DNA of 30,955 bases. Origin: Cylindrobasidium torrendii FP15055 ss-10. Its lineage: Eukaryota > Basidiomycota > Agaricomycetes > Agaricales > Physalacriaceae. Below the pieces are notes generated by a model that searched no databases, was not told the origin of the DNA, and worked only from the letters and a program-made list of their open reading frames with translations. The stretch lies in the NCBI GenBank assembly GCA_000934385.1, contig KN880705.1:1-30955 (forward strand), written 5' to 3'. This document shows positions 1 through 11,365 of this stretch, piece after piece. The position numbers and the translations under genes are program-made. How positions within the stretch are numbered: position 1 is the stretch's first letter; each line of letters opens with the position of its first letter.

Positions 1-340
1 ATTTTTCTTAGGGAAAAAGGCATGCCGAAATACTTCATTTTGCTCCAAATTTTTCTGGGGAAAAATAGGACATTTCCGGTAAGGTTTTTGACGGGAAAAA
101 CAAGTCGTTTCAGGTCATGAGGCAAGGAGAAAAATGGACAATTCCCATTTGAGTTTTGCCTGAGTAAAATCCTCCATTTGGGAAGACATTTTACACCAGG
201 AAAAAGGATTAGAAAAAGCTTGACTGTCAAGTTGCATTTTTTCTGACTAAAAGAGGTTATTTCCGGAACAATTTTACCCGGGAAAAATGATGGGCAAAAG
301 GGGACCTTTCAGGCATCATTTTTCCGTGAGAAAAATAGTT
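1..340. repeat. Array of short AT-rich palindromes
   Basis: This stretch is dominated by imperfect palindromes of the form TTTTT-c-N(4-6)-g-AAAAA. I count eight: 2-18, 50-65, 85-100, 154-169, 189-205, 237-252, 272-287 and 319-335. Successive starts are about 35-48 nt apart, with one gap of 69 that could hide a lost unit. TTTCCGG-like words recur between them, near 73, 260 and 344. The array runs off the left edge of the window. It has no open frame of note and no similarity I recognise to a transposon end. A decayed satellite, or the edge of a repeat-rich island, is the simplest reading. Confidence 0.6.
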
Positions 341-496
341 CTTTTTCCGGAGTGTCCAAGCAGTTGAAGAACTCAAAAGCTTTGTTGGCTCCACATCACG
401 ATTCATTGGATACTACGTACATTTGGGCCATACTCCTACATGGACGGCCAGACTAGTATTACATCTTACACAACACCCTCATCCAAATGGTGACTT
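341..496. other. Intergenic, 3' flank of MYND gene A
   Basis: This is the downstream flank of the first MYND gene, which reads leftward into it. It presumably carries the 3' UTR. I see no gene, RNA or clear terminator signal in it. Confidence 0.5.
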
Positions 497-1373
497 TCAT
501 TTGTTCCACACCCATTTGACATCTGTCACCGTCTTGCAGAAAGTCTTATGACGCTTCCAATCATCTTTCTGGCACTGGCCGCTGGAATGATGTTAACGTA
601 GGTCCTCATCTAACGAACGTCGCCATACCTGCAATATCTGCCGTGTTATACCGTGTCAGGATTTCAATCAGGGATGAACCTACAAAGACTTACCTGACTA
701 CCTTACACTTTCCACACTGCATGAGATTCTTTCTACTCGCAACGTCCTCATTGTTGCAGACAGCGCAGGTCGCAGACATCGGGTACTGAGGGTCATCCGC
801 ACTTCGATCAGCCATCCTCCGACGTACGTTGCTCTTTGGCGCGCCCTGTTGTGCCGCCATCATATTGTCTACTTCCTCCAGAGCATCTGCACAGTCACCA
901 ACTTTGGCGTCGCACATGTTATGAACCTGTAGTAAGAACATGCTCAGATGTCGTCCTAGGACGGACAGCCAGCCCAACGCACGTAGGCCGTGAACATTGG
1001 TTGAGGGAGATGAAGCCACGAAGCCATCTGCCAAACAGTTTCTCGGGCGAATTTTCCTGTTTGAATGACACCTTAACGCAAATCCACATACGGCGGAAGA
1101 CGCACTGCAAAATTCACATCGCCAATTCCTACTGTGTTTTGCGTCTGGACCAATTGACATCAAGAAATCATGCATCCACTTATTCTTCGCGTCCATTGAG
1201 GCCGTGGCGTGTGCAGGTATACGAGGCCGCAGCTGCAGCTCCAGCCTACGCTGCTCCCATCCACTGCCGGCGAAGCGTTCTTCGAAATTTCCGGGATCAC
1301 GAGAAGAAGATCCGTAAATAATGATGGTAAGCGCAACCTCCGTACCAGTACCAGAGGCTGCCTGTTGTGCCAT
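497..1373 (-). CDS. MYND zinc-finger protein, tandem copy A
   Basis: Exons on the minus strand: 996-1373, 694-926, 629-637 and 497-581, giving 234 aa. The C-terminal MYND finger has the full ligand set in order: C180, C183, C197, C200, C206, C210, H218 and C222. An upstream WRCEFCS element near residue 85 and a VHNMC element near 127 are typical of a large mushroom family of MYND proteins. Introns are 69, 56 and 47 nt. The third exon is only 9 nt and codes the R-Y-C-S join inside the finger. MYND fingers usually bind protein partners; the role of this family is unknown to me. It is about two-thirds identical over its first 126 residues to copy B. The start is the first ATG giving the same 378-nt exon 1 as copy B. 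Confidence 0.8.
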
Positions 1374-1814
1374 CTGTAGTGCTCGAAGTGTGTAACTGAA
1401 AAGAGTTCGCGGGGGTCACTGCGAGCAACAGAGATCAAGAGAGTGAAAGACAATAATGATCGCGCTCGTGTTGATCATCAAATACTGATCGGCGAATCTC
1501 AAGTTCAATTTGCAGGTTCAACTAAGGTGACTACACCTACTTCTGGGCTTCATTCTGGACAACGGGTGAGCCCGAGTATTCGAAGACCACCTACATCCCA
1601 GACGGCTCCAAGTTTTCTGACTAACATCCGCAGAAATGGAGTTTACTACACTGGTGACTGAACAGTGCAGAACAAACTGCTTTATCTCATGATTCAACAC
1701 TACAAAAATTGACACCTTACATTCATGAATGGATGCTCACTACTGACACGCTACTAGTGTATACATTCGAATTCTTACACAATCCATCCAACGCTTCTAT
1801 GGAGGTAATGACAT
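1374..1814. other. Spacer between the two MYND copies
   Basis: This holds the promoter side of copy A and the 3' flank of copy B. Part of it (about 1415-1500) resembles the upstream flank of copy B (about 2720-2805), for example a shared GTCACTGC...GGAACAG-like word and a CTGATCGGC word. The duplication therefore seems to include the promoter. I see no gene in it. Confidence 0.5.
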
Positions 1815-2679
1815 TTAGTTGTTCCATACCCATTTGACATCCGCCACCGTCTTGCAGAAATTCTTGTGACGCTTCCAATCATCTCTCTGACACTGACCGC
1901 TGAAATGCTATCAAGGAAGGTCCCAACTTGATGAAAGTCGTCGTACCTGCAGTATCTGCAGAGTGCACCTTATCAGGATCCCAACCGGGAGTGGACTTGA
2001 AGGCACTTACCGGATGACCTTGCACTTTCCACATTGCATAAGATTCTTTCTGCTTGCGATATCCTCGTTGTGGCAGACGGCACAAGTTGCAGACATCGGG
2101 AACAGAAAGCCGTCTGGCACAGTCATCTCCGGGCGTGGCTTGCTCTTTGGCGCACCCGATTGTGCCGCCAGGATTTCGCCCAGTCCCTCTAAACATACCG
2201 CACAGTCACCGATTTTTGCATTGCACATGTTGTGGACCTAGTAAGAGCATTCGAATACTGTCAGGTGAAGGGGGCACTGCCAACACACATATGCCGTGAA
2301 CTTTGGCTGGGGTAGATGAAGCCACGATATCATCTGCCAGACGTTCTCTCGAGCGAATATCTCTGTTAATATAGCACCTTAACCACAGTTCACAACCAGC
2401 GAAAGACGCACTACAAAATTCACATCGCCAATTTCTGCTGTGCTTTGCGTCTGGCGCAATTGATATCAAGAAAGCATCCATCCACTTGGTCTTTGATTCC
2501 AACGACCCCATCGCGTGCAAAGGTATACGGGGTCGCAGCTGCAATTCTAGTCGACGTTGGTCCCATCCATTTCCAGGGAAGCGTTCCGCCCAATCAGCAG
2601 GATCGCGAGAAGATGATCCGTAGATGATGACAGTAAGTTCAACCACCGTGCCTGGATCAGACGCCGCCTTCAATGACAT
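1815..2679 (-). CDS. MYND zinc-finger protein, tandem copy B
   Basis: Exons on the minus strand: 2302-2679, 2011-2237, 1947-1955 and 1815-1899, giving 232 aa. Exon 1 (378 nt), the 9-nt micro-exon, the 47-nt last intron and the 85-nt last exon have the same lengths as in copy A. All eight MYND ligands are present in the same order. The first intron is 64 nt here and 69 nt in copy A, so the unspliced sequences look frame-shifted against each other. Splicing a GT-AG intron that starts with GTTCAC restores the shared VHNMC reading in both. I therefore call it intact, not a pseudogene. The donor is weak, so this intron is the least certain part of the model. Function is unknown beyond the finger. 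Confidence 0.8.
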
Positions 2680-3534
2680 CCTGGATGCTGGAAGTATGGG
2701 TTCAAGAAGATTTCGGGGCCGTCACTGCAAGGAACAGAAGGACTTAATGCTTTAGTAGATCACATTGCCACGCGGGGACGATCAATATCTGATCGGCCAT
2801 CAAATTGCGTCTTTACCAATTACCCACTGCCCAGTCTTTAACCAACTTTAACTTCATCTATTTTTCCAAGCTTCACTCGGACAAACTCCAGTTGACCCCC
2901 GTTCCATATGGTTCCGGAAGTGCTCACTATTGCTAACAACCGCATAAATCGCGGACGCCTGCACGGGACACAACTTGATCAGGGCCAAAACATCCTGTTT
3001 AGAAATAAGCGAGAAAACGGCGCCTCGGATGACCTTCGTATCACGCGCAGCTTTTACGCTCGGGCCGCAGGGAAATATCAGCTATGCCGCGACCATAGGA
3101 TACCCATTTCCTCCCCCTCCGCTCGACACTACCAAATGCTACAACCACACTCAAATGTATCACTGTTTAACAGCGATTTCTCCTCTGTGCAAGAATCCAA
3201 AGCAGTGTGTGTGCACTCCAGTTTTGAATCTTGAAGCCTGAGGACAGACCATTCCAGGTGGATTAGAAACCTCTGCTCTATGAAGACTCTTGGTCTTCCA
3301 CAGGTCCCATATTAATCGTCATCCCAACCACATGACTGTAGTCTCTTTTCCTGTCTCCCGGGCCGCACACTGGGCTAGAAACGCCGTTCATACCAGGTTC
3401 ATACTGACCTTCGCATCCTTCCTGACACCACGCGCGCACTGGTTCCGCCTACAAAAGCCAGCGCTGTCTCTGCCCCTGCTCTTTCCTTTCTTTTGCCAAA
3501 CTTGTCCTCCTCCCTCCTCGGAATACCAGTAACC
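2680..3534. other. Intergenic, divergent promoters of MYND B and GH43
   Basis: No gene is recognisable in these 855 nt. The left part resembles the flank of MYND copy A. The right part is pyrimidine-rich just before the GH43 start. A TACAAAAG word at 3450-3457 lies 78 nt before the GH43 ATG and is a weak TATA candidate. The short open frames here show no family motif. Confidence 0.5.
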
Positions 3535-5056
3535 ATGGCCGTTCTCTCGAAATTGCTGTCTGTCGTGTCCGCCGCTGCGTCTGTGTACGCGTACGTTGGT
3601 CCTGGAGCTGTTACTGGCGATACTGCTACACACGACCCGACGATGTGCAAGGATGCCAGTGGGACGTACTTCCTCTTCGGTGAGTATTACCCTCCCTACG
3701 CACGCCTTGCCAACCTGATCAAGTTCTTGCTCAGCGACCGCCCCTGGTATCAGCATAACAACTTCGACCGACCGCACGGCGTTCACGTCGCTTGGACTCG
3801 TCTTCCCGGATGGCAGCGCTACTTGGACTGACGAGTACACCCTGACCAGCAACGGGTTTGTGAACAAATTGTTGTGTAACATCCGTCCCAATTAATTTCC
3901 TGGATTATAGAAACCTTTGGGCACCCGAATGTTATCACGATGGCTCGCAGTTCTGGCTGTGGTACGCTGCTTCAAGCTTTGGGTCACAGAACGTACGCTC
4001 TTCCCTTCTGTCGGGCTGCCGCACGCTTATCGACGCCCCCCTTAGTCTGCTATTTTCCTCGCCAAATCGAGCACCGGTCAACCTGGTCGGTCTTCGCTAC
4101 TACTTACTGCTTTCGAGCTTTGTGTTCATATAAGAGTTTGTAGGCGACTGGACTAACGAGGGAGTGGTATACACTTCCCAGGACGGCGATTCCTACAATG
4201 TAAGCAGATGGAGCTTTGCTGTCGCCCTTTCACTCATCCACTTCCTCAGGCTATTGACCCCAAGTGAGCAGTTCCGTTAATGTTGGATTATATCCTACTG
4301 ACCGTCATGCCCGCATTGTAGCCTTTTCATCGGTATGTGCTTGATCTATGAGGTGTAGTCCCAGCACCGGCTAACGAAGTTGAGTATAGATGGAAGCACT
4401 TGGTACATGAGCTTCGGCAGCTTCTGGCAGGGCATTGCTCTCACGACGTGCGTCTTAAAAGACTACACCTGTATATATCTGCTCACATCCTTTCAGGCTC
4501 GACTCGACTGGCGTCGCGACAGGGTCCGTCAGCAACATTGCAAAGCGACCAAGCAACGGCGGCGCCGTCGAGGCAAGCTCGATTTTCAAGAATGGAGACT
4601 TCTACTACCTGTTCACCTCCTGGGATAAATGCTGCTCTGGCACGTCCAGCACTTACAACATTCGTGTAGGCCGCTCGAGTTCTATCTCAGGCCCGTATGT
4701 CGACAGCGACGGCGTTGCTCTCACCGCCGGTGGAGGCACTCTTGTCTTGGAGACTCACGACGCAGTAAGAGCTTGTGTATTTCGAACGATTTGTGTTCTA
4801 ATTCCACAAAGATCACTGGCCCGGGAGGACAAGATGTCTACGAAGACGGCGATGGCCCAATCCTCGTGTATCATTACTACAACTCGGATGGCAGCTTCGT
4901 ACGTGGACACGATATTCAATTGTCTTTGACCAAGCTAACCTTGTTTATTTATTCAGCTCGGACTCAACCGTTTGGACTTCTCAAGCGGCTGGCCTGTATG
5001 TTCTCTACTCAACCCAAATGACAGTCGCTCACCCCAGCTTGTAGGTTGTCGCTTGA
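3535..5056 (+). CDS. Secreted GH43 endo-1,5-alpha-L-arabinanase
   Basis: Twelve exons: 3535-3679, 3735-3855, 3911-3992, 4046-4085, 4144-4199, 4250-4263, 4322-4332, 4390-4447, 4497-4764, 4812-4898, 4957-4995 and 5045-5056, giving 310 aa. That is the usual size for the family, which cuts arabinan side chains of pectin. Residues 1 to about 19 form a signal peptide. The five-bladed propeller shows the expected catalytic acids: D34 in THDPTM (base), D151 in AIDPNLF (pKa modulator) and E201 in AVEASS (acid). NLWAPEC and ETHDAITGPGGQ are further family marks. Every intron is 47-58 nt. Exons of 14, 11 and 12 nt make naive gene finding fail. The ATG at 3535 is chosen over an upstream in-frame codon because it begins the signal peptide. 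Confidence 0.9.
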
Positions 5057-5420
5057 TTTTCTGGGAATTAGCTATAGCATTTCTGTACGATTTTACACAA
5101 TATCAAAGAGCCATTGCAAACGACCATGTTATTGGACTGTGAGAGCCTGATTGATGTCTGGACAAAGCGGGATGAGGCTAGAAGAACGCGCCTAACATAT
5201 CTGTGGCCAACCGTCGCTCGATGCCGCCCATTTTGGCGGGCGCGCACTTGGAACTGGCTCGTTCTGGAATGGCCGGAAAAGCCGAGACTGTGATCGGAAG
5301 ACGGTGCTAATTTATTATGGCACGACTTGAAGTACATGATAAAGTTGCTGCACTTTCAACTTTGACTTCCAAGCTTTATCGCTCCTTCCTGCTCAACTCA
5401 ACTTGACGCAACACGGCACT
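5057..5420. other. Intergenic, GH43 3' end to ERG1 promoter
   Basis: This 364-nt stretch must carry the GH43 3' UTR and the ERG1 promoter. I see no gene and no clear sterol-response element. Confidence 0.45.
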
Positions 5421-7160
5421 ATGGTCGACGCGAAGTACGATGTGATTATTGTGGGCGCTGGTGTCGCGGGGTGTACCATGGCGCATGCACTTTCGGATAT
5501 CAAGCGGGACAAGCCTCTACGCGTTGCGGTGCTCGAACGCTCGCTGGAGGAGCCAGACAGAATTGTGGGGGAGCTGCTTCAACCAGGAGGATTGGGTGCA
5601 TTGAAGAACTTGGGCATGGGCGAGACGGTGGAGGGGATCGACGCTGCGCCCGTTAATGGCTACTGCGTCGTCGAGAAAGGCCGGGCAGTTCACATTCCAT
5701 ACTCGAACGGTGCTGCAGGCTGCGCTTTCCACCACGGCAAATTCATCCAAAATCTACGAGTCGCTGCGAAGAAGTCCCAGGGTGTCGAAATGATTGAAGC
5801 CACGGTCACCTCCCTCATCGAATCCAACTTTGACAAACGCGTCACTGGAGTCCGCGCGACGCGCAAGGGAGAGAGCGAGAAGTCTTCTTTCTTTGCCGAC
5901 CTTGTCATTATCGCGGATGGCTGCTTCTCCAACTTCCGTGCCCAGGTTATGGGCGAAAAGTTCTGCAAGCCTGTAGTCAAGGGTCATTTCATCGGACTCG
6001 TTCTGGAGGACTGCAAACTCCCATACCCACATCACGGCACAGTCGTCCTCGCTAAGGATGGCCCCGTCCTCCTGTATACCATTGGCACTCGCGACACCCG
6101 CCTCCTCATCGACGTTAAACAGCCTGTCCCCAACGATCTGAAGGTGTGTCCCTATCATTTATTTCGTCACCCGGTTGCTCACTTCGTTATAGGCGCACAT
6201 CACTCGCGTTGCTGAAGATCTCCCCGCTGAAATACGGCCTTCAGTCCTTGCAGCACTCGAGAAGGACCGTATTCGCCGGATGCCCAACAACTGGCTTCCT
6301 GCTGTGCAGCAAGGACGCGACACTTCCGCTTCCAAGTCGGGTGTCTTCCTTGTTGGTGATGCATGGAACATGCGCCATCCTCTCACCGGCGGCGGCATGA
6401 CGGTAGCCTTCAACGATGTTGTCATTTTGCGAGATCTTTTGGCCCAGGTCGATGACTTTGGTGACTGGGACGTGATGCGGCAGGTCCTCAACACCTGGCA
6501 TTGGCAGCGCAAGCCTCTTGCTGGCACAGTCAACGTTCTCAGCGTCGCATTGTACGACCTCTTTGACGCTGAAGGTAAAAGCATTGCTCCCCAGACCTGT
6601 TCGTGGTGGATAACTGACCCACATTTACAGGCGAAGAACTGGAAGTGCTCCGCACGGGCTGCTTCAAGTACTTTGAACGTGGTGGCGAATGTATCCGTGG
6701 TCCAGTATCACTGCTTTCTGTGTATGTGCATCACCTTATTTCCCAAGTTGTTACTGACAAGGCCTTCTCAGTATGAATCCGTCACCAAGATTACTTTTCT
6801 ACCACTTTTTCTCCGTCGCCTTGTACTCGATCTGGGTTATGTTCACACATCCAAGACTGGTCCAATCTTCTCCCGGACAAAAGCCACAGCTGAAGGCTCC
6901 TCGCGTCGATGAATACCCCATGCTCGCCTTCAAGGCTCTTCGAGTGGTATGTCCTTTCTGTTTCGTCATTTCTTCACGGACGCGCCGCTCATCATTCGTA
7001 GTTCTGGACAGCATGTATCGTGTTTGGTCCTCTACTCTGGACGGAAATCAGATGGTGGTCGCCTGAAGATACCCGGACGCGTAACGCTGCGATCATTCGA
7101 GCCGTGACCGTGCCATTGCTAGCGGTCGCTGTGGGCTCATACTACCTGCAATCTTCTTAG
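5421..7160 (+). CDS. ERG1: Squalene epoxidase (squalene monooxygenase)
   Basis: Exons: 5421-6143, 6193-6574, 6631-6721, 6772-6946 and 7002-7160, giving 509 aa. It turns squalene into 2,3-oxidosqualene with FAD and NADPH, an early step of ergosterol synthesis at the ER membrane and the target of allylamine drugs. The Rossmann motif GAGVAG is at 12-17, ELLQPGG at 51-57, the DG motif at 166-167 in IIADGCFSN, and the GD motif at 296-297 in LVGDAWNMRHPLTGGG. The C-terminus holds hydrophobic segments (LLFYHFFSVALYSIWVMF and the last 50 residues) that fit membrane anchoring. Introns are 49, 56, 50 and 55 nt. The ATG at 5421 is the first in frame before the FAD motif. Confidence 0.95.
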
Positions 7161-7510
7161 ATGTTTGGATATCTAGCACAACGATGGATACGATTTCAAC
7201 GCAGATTACGCACACTTCTACGCTTAGAATATCTAATTAATACATGGGGAACAATTTGGATTGCATCACGCATTGTCCTGTAGTTGCAGTAGTAAGAGCA
7301 AGGGCTGCATTCCTCGCATTGTCTGGAGCACAGGTTGGCGTAATCAGTTCAGGAGTTGTAGGTCAAGGCATTGGCAAGTAAGCAAGCTTGAAAGGACCAC
7401 AAGGGTGTTAACCAAGCTACCACAAGGCGTTGAAGATCGTACAGACCGATCACGTCCAAATCCATGATATCTGAGATAGACACGATACGCTATACAACCA
7501 ACTTGCAACT
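7161..7510. other. Intergenic, ERG1 3' end to cytidine deaminase
   Basis: Nothing recognisable as a gene or RNA lies in these 350 nt. It should contain the ERG1 3' UTR and the cytidine deaminase promoter. Confidence 0.45.
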
Positions 7511-8211
<701 letters not shown>

Positions 8212-8283
8212 AAAAGACCGTATGGGAGGCAACAGGATGAGAGAAAAATGGATAAATCGGCGCTAAATTAAATGGCTGGGAAA

Positions 8284-8290
8284 TATAAAT
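8284..8290 (+). promoter_or_regulatory. TATA box of the ThrRS gene
   Basis: TATAAAT lies 61 nt before the first ATG of the threonyl-tRNA synthetase. A start site 25-35 nt downstream would give a leader of only about 25-35 nt ahead of that ATG. This is inferred from sequence alone. Confidence 0.5.
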
Positions 8291-8344
8291 CGAGTCAAGA
8301 TCTTCCACGTGCAAAGCTTCGACGCGTGACTCGCGCTCGCCAGC

Positions 8345-10869
8345 ATGATCAGATTGAAGTTCTCAAGATTGCCTCGCTATCTCTCTTTTCATCCACCACG
8401 TCGAATCTGCCTGCAGCAGCAAAGGATTTCCGCGTCGTTCATCCAACAGTTTTCCCGACAGTGCTCCATGTCTGCCCCAGCAAAGGAAGCCCAGCCCGCC
8501 AAAAAGGCCAAGGCGCAGGCCGCCACCTCACAATACCCATTAGAGGTGCGTCGAACCGCCAGGATACATACTATAGTTGGGCCAATACCCTCCTTAGAAG
8601 TTGCCCAAGCCGGAGTTCTTCGATTCCCGTATCAAGTTGTTTGAAGAGTTGAAGGCGGAGTACGATGCAGAAGTCAAGGGTACGCGCTTCCAATCTCGAC
8701 ATGACCTGCATCTCAAGCACAGACACAGCGAAGACCAAGGAGCCGATAGAGGTCACCATGCCGGATGGTTCCACTCGCACCGGGACAAGTTGGGAGACGA
8801 GTCCTATGGATATCGCGAAGGAGGTTTCGAAATCACTTTCGGAGCGCATAGTCATTGCTAAGGTCAGCAGGCGCGTGAATTACGGGCCAGCACATCCTTA
8901 AATAGTCCAGGTCGACGGTAACCTCTGGGATCTCGAACGTCCACTGGAAGGCCCGTGTAAACTTGAGTTGCTTGACTTTGAACACCCAGAAGGTGCGCTG
9001 CCCTCGTATATCTTATATACGGCTTCTCAACTCCTGCAGGAAAGCGCGTATTTTGGCACTCTTCTGCTCATGTCCTTGGAGAATCTGCCGAGAAGCACTA
9101 TGGATGCCACCTCTGTCTTGGTCCCCCCACCGACGATGGCTTTTTCTACGAAATGGGTATCGAGGACCGCGCCGTCACGGTTGCCGACTATCCTGCTCTC
9201 GAAAAACTGTCGGAACAGGCTGTCAAGGAGAAGCAGAAGTTTGAGCGCTTGGTCGTGTCCAAAGAGAATCTCATGAAAATGTTTGGCGTGCGTGGTCATT
9301 CTAGTCCATTTTCACCCTCTCACATTGCTGCAGTACAACAAATACAAGAAATATCTCATCGACACGAAAGTTCCAGATGGCACATCTACCACTGTCTACC
9401 GATGTGGCCCTATGATAGATCTCTGCGTTGGCCCACATATCCCCCACACCGGCAAGATCAAGGCTATGATGGTTACAAAGAGCTCAGCATCCTACTTCCT
9501 CGGAGATCCGACCAATGACTCGCTCCAGCGCATCTACGGCATCTCGTTTCCCGACAAGAAACAACTCACCGAATACAAGGCATTTTTGGCCGAAGCGGCG
9601 AAACGAGACCACCGCAAAATTGGCCGCGAACAAGAACTGTTTTTCTTCCACGATCTTAGCCCTGGATCCTGCTTCTTCTTGCCGCACGGAACCCGTATCT
9701 ATAACGCTCTCTATGAACTCCTTCGTACAGAGTACTTCAAGCGCGGATACTCCGAGGTCATCTCGCCCAACATGTACAACAGCAAGCTTTGGGAGCAGTC
9801 AGGACATTGGCAAAACTACAAGGATGATATGTTCGTGTTGGATGTTGAGAAGGAGAAGTTTGCACTCAAGCCTATGAACTGCCCTGGTCATGCTTTGATT
9901 TTCGACTCGAAGGCGCGCAGTTACAAGGACCTGCCGATACGCATGGCTGAGTTTGGTGTTATCCATCGTAACGAAGCGTCCGGCGCACTCACTGGCCTCA
10001 CGCGTGTTCGCCGGTTCGTGCAGGATGATACGCACATCTTCTGCTTGCAGTCGCAAATCGAGGAGGAAATTGGCACACTCTTTGACTTCATGCAACATAT
10101 TTACGGCCTCTTTGGATTTGAGTTCCACCTGGAGCTATCTACCAGGCCAGATAACTACCTTGGAGATTTGAAGACGTGGGAGTTGGCGGAGGCTCAGCTG
10201 AGCCAAGCGTTGGACCGGTTCTATCCTGGCAAGTGGGAACTGAACCCTGGTGATGGTGCATTCTACGGTCCGAAGATCGACATCACGATTCGGGATGCGT
10301 TGAAGCGCTCCTTCCAGTGCGCGACCATCCAACTTGACTTCCAGCTCCCGGAACGCTTCAACCTCAAAGTCGCAGCGGAGGATGGCGAGCAGCGACCAGT
10401 CATGATCCACCGTGCCATCCTCGGCAGTCTGGAGCGCTTCATTGCTATCATCACCGAGCACTTTGCGGGCAAGTGGCCGTTCTGGATTTCACCCCGTCAA
10501 GTTGTGGTTATTCCTGTTGCTGCACCGTACAAGGAGTACGCACAACAGATTGCTGACCGGCTTGGCAACCTCGGTTTGTACGCGGATGTGGACAACGGGG
10601 ACAACACGCTGCCTAAGAAGATTCGGAATGGTGAGATCGCGCAGTACAACTTTATCCTCGGTTCGTCTCTGTCCGTTTGTTCCGTGGTCTGTTGATTGAC
10701 TATGTATACAGTTGTTGGCCAAGAGGAACTTGACGCTCAGTCTGTGAATGTGAGGAATCGCGATGATGTTGGTACCAAGGCCAAGGGGCAGATGGTTCCG
10801 CTTGACGAGATTGTGAGCAAGTTTGTTGAGCTTAAGGCAAGCAGGAGGGTTGCGAATCAGTTTGCGTAG
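8345..10869 (+). CDS. THS1: Threonyl-tRNA synthetase, probably dual-targeted
   Basis: Exons: 8345-8545, 8598-8679, 8723-8862, 8911-8992, 9040-9287, 9334-10660 and 10712-10869, giving 745 aa. It charges tRNA-Thr. In order there is a TGS domain ([13 protein letters not shown]), the second editing domain ([16 protein letters not shown] and [14 protein letters not shown]), the class II core ([23 protein letters not shown], and the motif 3 region [13 protein letters not shown]) and a C-terminal anticodon-binding domain. Residues 1-41 are rich in Arg and Ser with no acidic residue, like a mitochondrial presequence. A second in-frame ATG at 8468 opens MSAPAKEAQ, the usual cytosolic start, giving 704 aa. 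Intron 2 is only 43 nt. One gene may thus serve both compartments. Confidence 0.95.
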
Positions 10870-11365
10870 TATAATTATTATCACAGTATATCGAAGTTTA
10901 GTTTTGTTTCTGACGGAAAGTCAATCGTTTGCACGGCACGCTCGCTCAGTCAGACTTTCAAGTCTTGTCAATATGATTTGACTGCTGCTACTATGTAGTC
11001 TTTCTGACAGATTGCTTCGTTTTTAGTGCACTTCAATCACAGTTTAGACCGAGCTGGTATTGTTCCGTTTGTGGAAATCGGCCAAATGCGTTCAAGGCCA
11101 TTGGCGGGGCTGGACGCGTTGATCGGACGGTTGGAAGTCGACCTCCCCCATGGCAGAGCCCCAAATTGGACTTGCAATTGGACTATGGTTCTCATTGGAG
11201 CTGCGTTGGACCACTACTATTCCCCTGCGCGCGCTGATCGGGCAGCAAGGAAGTTGCGAGCACGGTCAGCTGGATGTTTTACCAGGCATACGTGACCCAC
11301 GGATCTACGGTATATAAGCTGGAGAGCAAATGGCCGAATACCAGCAGTTCCCTCAGCCTCTGACT
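10870..11365. other. Intergenic, promoter of the CYP53 gene
   Basis: This carries the ThrRS 3' UTR and the promoter of the P450. Apart from the TATA box near its right end I see no feature. A short open frame at 11026-11295 shows no family motif. Confidence 0.45.
11311..11317 (+). promoter_or_regulatory. TATA box of the CYP53 gene
   Basis: TATATAA lies just 13 nt before an in-frame ATG at 11330 and 49 nt before a second one at 11366. A start of transcription 25-35 nt downstream would fall after the first ATG. The box therefore argues for translation starting at 11366. Confidence 0.6.

Larger units (their letters stand above)
497..2679 (-). repeat. Tandem gene duplication unit (MYND A and B)
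   Basis: Two paralogs lie head to tail with all four exons at matching places, offset by about 1.31 kb. Exonic lengths and intron positions agree; intron sequences and the spacer have diverged. Protein identity over exon 1 is about 66 percent by my count (83 of 126). This points to an old local duplication kept under selection for the reading frame. Confidence 0.8.

Noticed and set aside
1..340. CRISPR-like array
   Set aside because: The units are palindromes without constant repeats or equal spacers, and the genome is eukaryotic.
2206..2301. MYND copy B as a frame-shifted pseudogene
   Set aside because: A GT-AG intron of 64 nt at the same place as a 69-nt one in copy A restores the frame, and everything downstream is intact.
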